Below, piece after piece: positions 59,644 through 64,000 of a stretch of 64,000 nt of DNA. A program made the position numbers and the translations under genes. Each line of letters begins with the position of its first letter. Within the stretch, counting starts at the first letter, position 1. This stretch comes from Pseudoalteromonas sp. H105 (GTDB lineage Bacteria; Pseudomonadota; Gammaproteobacteria; Enterobacterales; Alteromonadaceae): positions 118,802 through 182,801 of the forward strand of contig NZ_LOFH01000010.1 of assembly GCF_001469215.1 (NCBI RefSeq). The letters are read 5' to 3'. The notes beneath the pieces are model-generated. The model was given only the letters and a program-made list of their open reading frames with translations. It searched no databases and was not told the origin of the DNA.

Positions 59644-60285
59644 TCAAAATTTTGATACTACAGTAAAAAACAGTGATTGATTATCGCCAACACTTAGGTA
59701 ACCCGCGCTAAATAAGGCATATTTTGCTTTCGTTGTTTCCAGTGCGAACTTATAACCAGTCTCACTTTTTAACGCATCGCGATGCTCTAGAGCCGTATTC
59801 AGCACAAAATCCTTATAAAAATTATATTTGCCACCCACACGAGTTATATCAAATGTTTGAGAGCCAACGCGATTATTAATATCGAGTTGCTGCTTCATTA
59901 ATGCACTTTCAATATAAAAATGTGCTTTGTCTGAATATGCCCAATTAACCCCTAAGGTGATTTCGGTTTGAGTTAAATTAGATTTGCCACCCTCTTCATT
60001 TATTTGATGCTGCAAGCGCCCATAAAGATCAACCTTTCCATTGAGCTGGTCTTCTGAAAGTTCGCCTAATGAAGCTTGGTAATTAATACCAACACCTTTA
60101 CCATCAAACACGTCTTTAATTTTGGCTGTTTGAAAGTCAACAGAAAAACCCTCATGGAATTGAAGCACTGAATCGGTTTCATCTATTTCATTGGCGTAAC
60201 CGAATGATGAAAAACCCAATAATAATGTTGCTAAGATTGGTTTAAAAGATAGTTTGCACTGCTTATTGTTGATAGTAAATTGCAT
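59644..60285 (-). CDS. Outer-membrane beta-barrel protein
   Basis: A 213-residue protein with a signal peptide (ILATLLLGFSSFGYA) and alternating polar/hydrophobic strands ending in SLFFTVVSKF, a C-terminal Phe typical of porin-like barrels. About eight strands are likely. It lies 56 bases before the sensor kinase gene on the same strand, so the kinase pair may regulate it or sense through it. No specific family was recognised. Confidence 0.65.
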   Translation of the reverse strand: MQFTINNKQCKLSFKPILATLLLGFSSFGYANEIDETDSVLQFHEGFSVDFQTAKIKDVFDGKGVGINYQASLGELSEDQLNGKVDLYGRLQHQINEEGGKSNLTQTEITLGVNWAYSDKAHFYIESALMKQQLDINNRVGSQTFDITRVGGKYNFYKDFVLNTALEHRDALKSETGYKFALETTKAKYALFSAGYLSVGDNQSLFFTVVSKF

Positions 60286-60478
60286 AGTGATGTCCCTTAA
60301 ATTGCAGTACGCCTTAGATGCATACTGAGTCTTTGTTGACCAGAACTATAACGATTACACTTGATACCGAAGGGCAATAAGTGATTAATGGCTAAAAAAG
60401 AGGATAAACGGATAGTAGGCAGGACGAATCGATTGTTGTTACAATCATTAGCATTATTATAATAAAACAGGTTAGAAC

Positions 60479-61666
60479 ATGAAATTACGTTTAGCACTTA
60501 GCGCCATCGCACTCACCGTTGCAGGGGCACAAGCAACGCAAATTACCCCTTCAGATAAAGCTGTCAAACTCACGCAAGATACCATTTTAATCGATACCCA
60601 TATTGATGTTCCTTACCGTATTCATGCAAAGTGGGCTGATGTAACCAAGGCCACTGATGGCGGTGACTTTGACTACCCTCGCGCGGTTGAAGGAGGTTTG
60701 AATGCCCCATTTATGTCGATTTATATTCCTGCTCATTTAGAGTTTGAAGGCAAAGGCAAAAGCTATCAATTGGCCAACCAGTTAATTGATGGCATGGAAG
60801 CGATTGCACAGCGCGCCCCTGATAAGTTTGCTATTGCTGACTCTACAAGTGATATAAAACAACAGTTTAAAGATAAGAAAATATCAATCGCAATGGGCAT
60901 GGAGAACGGCTCGCCCATTGAAGGTGACATGAAAAACCTGAAGCACTTTTTTGATCGTGGTGTACGCTATATCACGCTAGCTCACTCTCAAAGCAATCAT
61001 ATATCTGACTCATCGTATGATATTCGCCGTAAATGGAAAGGCTTAAGCCCGTTTGGTAAAGAGCTGATAAAAGAGATGAATAACATCGGCATGTTGATTG
61101 ATGTATCGCATATTTCTGATGATGCGTTTTACCAAGTAATGGCGCTGTCGAAAACTCCTGTTATTGCATCACATTCATCATTGCGAAAGTACACACCTGG
61201 TTTTGAGCGCAATATGGATGACAAGATGTTATTAGCGCTTAAAGAAAACGGCGGTGTTATTCAGATAAACTTTGGTTCAAGCTTTGTTACCTCAAGCTCA
61301 CGTAATTGGTACGATCAATTAAATGACAAAAAAGACGCCGCGAAAAAGCAAGGTACTAAGTTAAGCAAAGATTTTGATGCGATGTACCGTGCTAAAAACC
61401 CATTCCCATTTGCCAGCCTTGAGCAAGTACTTGATCATATTGATCACGTTGTTGAGTTAATTGGCATCGATTATGTAGGCATTGGCTCTGATTATGATGG
61501 TGTAGGTGACTCGCTGCCTATCGGCTTAAAAGATGTTTCTACTTATCCGAACCTTGTACAGGGTTTGATGGATAGAGGCTACAGCGATAGTGATATTAAA
61601 AAGATTTTAAGCGGTAATACGCTTCGCGTTTGGAAAAAAGCGGAGCAATACGCACAGCAACATTAA
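60479..61666 (+). CDS. Membrane dipeptidase (M19 family), exported
   Basis: A 395-residue zinc peptidase with a signal peptide (MKLRLALSAIALTVAGAQA). Metal ligands include His41 and Asp43 (DTHIDVPYR), the bridging Glu in AMGMENGSPIE, and His residues in DVSHISDD and ASHSSLRK. Renal dipeptidase relatives cut dipeptides, including those with D-residues. A short stem-loop, AAGCCCTA / TAGGGCTT at 61672-61693, follows. Confidence 0.93.
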   Translation: MKLRLALSAIALTVAGAQATQITPSDKAVKLTQDTILIDTHIDVPYRIHAKWADVTKATDGGDFDYPRAVEGGLNAPFMSIYIPAHLEFEGKGKSYQLANQLIDGMEAIAQRAPDKFAIADSTSDIKQQFKDKKISIAMGMENGSPIEGDMKNLKHFFDRGVRYITLAHSQSNHISDSSYDIRRKWKGLSPFGKELIKEMNNIGMLIDVSHISDDAFYQVMALSKTPVIASHSSLRKYTPGFERNMDDKMLLALKENGGVIQINFGSSFVTSSSRNWYDQLNDKKDAAKKQGTKLSKDFDAMYRAKNPFPFASLEQVLDHIDHVVELIGIDYVGIGSDYDGVGDSLPIGLKDVSTYPNLVQGLMDRGYSDSDIKKILSGNTLRVWKKAEQYAQQH

Positions 61667-61671
61667 TTCAT

Positions 61672-61695
61672 AAGCCCTAGTTAATTAGGGCTTTG
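61672..61695 (+). terminator. Stem-loop after the dipeptidase gene
   Basis: An 8-base stem AAGCCCTA / TAGGGCTT with loop GTTAAT, followed by only TG and CTTTG, so a weak terminator. Confidence 0.5.
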
Positions 61696-61960
61696 CTTTG
61701 GTGAAAGCGATTGAATCAGCGTTTTCACCACAACTTCCTTAGGCTCTGCTCGTACTTTTTGGATTCTACAACCAGCCAATAAATAAAATAAACAACCACC
61801 TAATCATAAACTTCCCTTTGTTTATAGTCGAGTTTTATAAACGACGACTCATTCTATTCATGGTGATATGACCAGAAAAGTTCATATTAGAAACCGTAAA
61901 ATAACAACTAATATAGCTATACTCATATAGCGCACAGTTAAAACATGTTAGTTGTTGGGT

Positions 61961-62887
61961 ATGCTTACGATAAAAACACATAGTGGTATTACTATAAACT
62001 ACCAAGACACAGGTAATAAAACTGCTCCTGTTATTATTTTAATTATGGGTCTAGGTGCGCAGCTCACGGTATGGCCTGATGAATTATACTTAGGTCTGGT
62101 AGCTAAAGGTTTTAGAGTAATCCGTTTTGACAACCGCGATGCCGGACTTTCAAGCCAACTAGAGCAGTTTGGTAGCCCTAACCTATTCAAAATCTGGCTA
62201 AGTAAACGTTTACCTATTAAAACCCATATTCCATATACGTTAGATGATATGGCAAATGATGTATTAGAATTAATGGCCGCCTTAAAAATCAAAAAAGCAC
62301 ATTTAGTTGGGGCATCAATGGGAGGAATGATTGCGCAATTGATTGCCGCACAGCATAAAAAGAAGGTTTTAAGTTTAACCTCTATTATGTCGAGCGCAAG
62401 TAAACCTAAGCTTTCGGCCTCTAGCTTAAAACTCTTTTTACAGCTGGCAAAGCATCGCCCTCGTCAAGCCAATCGTGATAGTGCCATACATTATAATATA
62501 AAGCTAAATCAATTAATTGGCAGTCCAGCGTATCCCCAAAATGAACAAGCTTTGCGTAAACAAGCCACATTAGGAGTTGATAGAGCACACAATCCACAAG
62601 GCTTTAACCGTCAACTCGCAGCCATTGCCGCCAGTGATTGTCGGCAGCATTTAATGCCGAAAATAAAAGCTCGCACCCTCGTTATACACGGCAGTTTAGA
62701 CCCTGTCATGCCAGTAGCTGCTGGGAAGCAAACCGCAGCCCAAATCAGGAAGGCTAAATTAAAGATAGTAAACGGTATGGGCCATGACTTCCCGCCAGCA
62801 TTAATGGCTAAAATGACTAAATGGATCAGCAAACATGTTAAAAAAGCGGAACAAAAGCGCGCACAGAAAAAGCTTAAGAAACGATAA
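61961..62887 (+). CDS. Alpha/beta hydrolase
   Basis: A 308-residue hydrolase with the nucleophile elbow GASMGG (Ser near 111), LIMGLGAQLTVWP around the oxyanion hole, and Asp in HGSLDPVMP and His in NGMGHDFP. The C-terminus is very basic (KKAEQKRAQKKLKKR). A TTG start at 61952 is possible but the ATG was preferred. No ribosome binding site is clear. Substrate unknown. Confidence 0.85.
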   Translation: MLTIKTHSGITINYQDTGNKTAPVIILIMGLGAQLTVWPDELYLGLVAKGFRVIRFDNRDAGLSSQLEQFGSPNLFKIWLSKRLPIKTHIPYTLDDMANDVLELMAALKIKKAHLVGASMGGMIAQLIAAQHKKKVLSLTSIMSSASKPKLSASSLKLFLQLAKHRPRQANRDSAIHYNIKLNQLIGSPAYPQNEQALRKQATLGVDRAHNPQGFNRQLAAIAASDCRQHLMPKIKARTLVIHGSLDPVMPVAAGKQTAAQIRKAKLKIVNGMGHDFPPALMAKMTKWISKHVKKAEQKRAQKKLKKR

Positions 62888-63025
62888 ATGATTGAACTTT
62901 TAATTCATATCGCAAGAAGGGTTTAATATATTTATTAAAACGCGGTAGCAAGCCACTCGCCTACTGCGTTTAAACTTTCACCGAGCAGCTCGCAAACTTT
63001 CCTCTCAAGCTTACCAACTTTTCTA
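62888..63025. other. Intergenic region before the tuf-tail repeats
   Basis: No gene found. An imperfect stem (AACGCGGTAG / CTACTGCGTT) near 62939-62971 may act as a weak 3' end for the hydrolase transcript. Confidence 0.35.
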
Positions 63026-63159
63026 CAGGCATTAAAAAACCCGAGACTATGCTCGGGTTTTTTTAGTATTAATTAGCTAGGCTAACTATTACTCAACGAT
63101 AGTTGCTACAAAGCACCTACGCCTAAGGTAAGAGCGCCACCTTCACATGACGTAAATCG
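63026..63159. repeat. Tuf-tail repeat unit, copy 1 (134 bp)
   Basis: Starts CAGGCATTAAAAAA and contains a terminator stem (AAAAAACCCGAG / CTCGGGTTTTTT), then, reading on the tuf strand, a degraded copy of the end of tuf: GTGAAGGTGGC, GTAGGTGCT and TAGCAACTATCGTTGAGTAA. It differs from copy 2 at three positions in 134. The coding frame is destroyed. Confidence 0.85.
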
Positions 63160-63293
63160 CAGACATTAAAAAACCCGAGACTAAGCTCGGGTTTTTTTAG
63201 TATTAATTAGCTAGGCTAACTATTACTCAACGATAGTTGCTACAAAGCACCTACGCCTAAGTTAAGAGCGCCACCTTCACATGACGTAAATCG
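63160..63293. repeat. Tuf-tail repeat unit, copy 2 (134 bp)
   Basis: The same 134-bp unit, beginning CAGACATTAAAAAA directly after copy 1 and ending where the real tuf terminator (CAGGCATTAAAAAA at 63294) begins. It differs from copy 1 by G to A at the start, T to A in the terminator loop, and G to T in the tail. It has the same terminator and the same broken tuf 3' end. Confidence 0.85.
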
Positions 63294-63301
63294 CAGGCAT
63301 T

Positions 63302-63328
63302 AAAAAAGGCCACCGAAGTGACCTTTTT
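63302..63328 (-). terminator. Terminator of tuf
   Basis: On the tuf strand AAAAAGG and CCTTTTT pair, with an inner GTG/CAC, followed by T, just after the tuf stop. Two further terminator stems in the repeats follow downstream. Confidence 0.8.
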
Positions 63329-63354
63329 CTAACAATTAACTTAAACGTTAATTA

Positions 63355-64000
63355 TTACTCAACGATAGTTGCTACAACACCAGCACCTACAGTACGGCCA
63401 CCTTCACGGATAGCGAAACGAAGACCTTCATCCATCGCGATTGGCGCGATTAGAGTTACTGTCATCTTAACGTTATCACCAGGCATTACCATTTCTACGC
63501 CTTCTGGTAACTGTACGTCACCAGTTACGTCAGTTGTACGGAAGTAGAACTGTGGACGGTAACCTTTGAAGAAAGGAGTATGACGACCACCTTCATCTTT
63601 AGAAAGTACGTATACTTCTGAAGTGAAAGTTGTGTGTGGGTTGATTGAACCAGGCTTAGCTAGTACTTGACCACGTTCAACGTCTTCACGCTTAGTACCA
63701 CGTAGAAGTGCACCAATGTTCTCACCAGCACGACCTTCGTCAAGAAGCTTACGGAACATTTCAACACCAGTACAAGTAGACTTAGTCGTCTCTTTGATAC
63801 CAACGATTTCAACTTCGTCATTCACGTTGATGATACCAGCTTCAACACGGCCAGTTACAACAGTACCACGACCTTGGATTGAGAAAACGTCTTCGATAGG
63901 CATGATGAATGGCTTATCGATGTCACGCTCTGGCTCTGGAATGTAAGAATCTAGTGCTTCTGCAAGCTCAACGATCTTGTCTTCCCACTGCTTTTCGCCT
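63355..64000 (-). CDS. tuf: Elongation factor Tu (5' part cut by window)
   Basis: The C-terminal 215 or so codons, from the end of the G domain through domains 2 and 3 ([51 protein letters not shown], ending VVATIVE). EF-Tu delivers aminoacyl-tRNA to the ribosome. The codons are strongly biased, as expected for a highly expressed gene. The start is beyond the window. Confidence 0.98.
   Translation of the reverse strand, partial: GEKQWEDKIVELAEALDSYIPEPERDIDKPFIMPIEDVFSIQGRGTVVTGRVEAGIINVNDEVEIVGIKETTKSTCTGVEMFRKLLDEGRAGENIGALLRGTKREDVERGQVLAKPGSINPHTTFTSEVYVLSKDEGGRHTPFFKGYRPQFYFRTTDVTGDVQLPEGVEMVMPGDNVKMTVTLIAPIAMDEGLRFAIREGGRTVGAGVVATIVE

Overview
The window looks like core chromosome of a marine gammaproteobacterium of the Alteromonadales, most like Pseudoalteromonas. 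The base composition is moderately low in GC, and the gene order mixes blocks shared with E. coli (fkpA, slyX, yheV, yheS, yheT, yheU; fabR near sthA) with blocks common in Alteromonadales and Vibrio. The assignment rests on recognised protein families and synteny, not on a search. No rRNA, tRNA, CRISPR array, prophage or insertion sequence was seen.

Layout. 1-8850: a partial ComM/YifB AAA+ protein, a YicG-type membrane protein, a lipoprotein, a 1335-residue hybrid sensor kinase with a DNA-binding domain, a MATE exporter, and a polysaccharide deacetylase whose start overlaps that of the exporter. 8885-17543: a complete chemotaxis cluster transcribed leftward (STAS, cheY, cheA, cheW, a soluble four-PAS receptor, cheR, cheD, cheB). 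17712-25868: a leftward caa3-type cytochrome c oxidase operon (coxB with a fused cytochrome c, coxA, ctaG, coxC, SURF1, a small thiol protein, ctaA, ctaB, SCO), with a DUF2909 gene inserted on the opposite strand. 26335-31324: lexA with two SOS boxes, a thioesterase, a PepSY protein and an S41 lipoprotein protease. 31366-35792: a nitric oxide defence module (small membrane protein, nnrS and hmp, divergent from norR) with a readable sigma-54 promoter and NorR sites.

35787-40000: a LysR regulator divergent from an FMN reductase, a TerB-like protein, two exported unknowns, and an AT-rich accessory stretch with a probable gene remnant. 40068-44911: leuABCD with a leader peptide and attenuator too short for normal gene finding. 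45130-48448: fabR divergent from a fatty acid desaturase and sthA, with a FabR-like operator. 48531-57807: hemE, a probable small RNA or leader upstream of rsd, then fkpA, a WD40 lipoprotein, slyX, yheV, yheS and relatives, a 49-residue DUF3149-like membrane microprotein behind two FNR-type boxes, yheT and yheU. 57808-62887: an outer-membrane protein with a LytS/LytR-type two-component pair, a membrane dipeptidase and an alpha/beta hydrolase. 63026-64000: the 3' part of tuf, followed downstream by two nearly identical 134-bp tandem units that are decayed copies of the tuf tail plus a terminator.

The strongest new signals are small and regulatory: the FNR-box microprotein, the tuf-tail tandem repeats, the unassigned promoter-to-terminator transcript at 49770-49931, the phased NorR sites, and the leu leader. 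I did not find a clearly new multi-gene defence or biosynthetic system.
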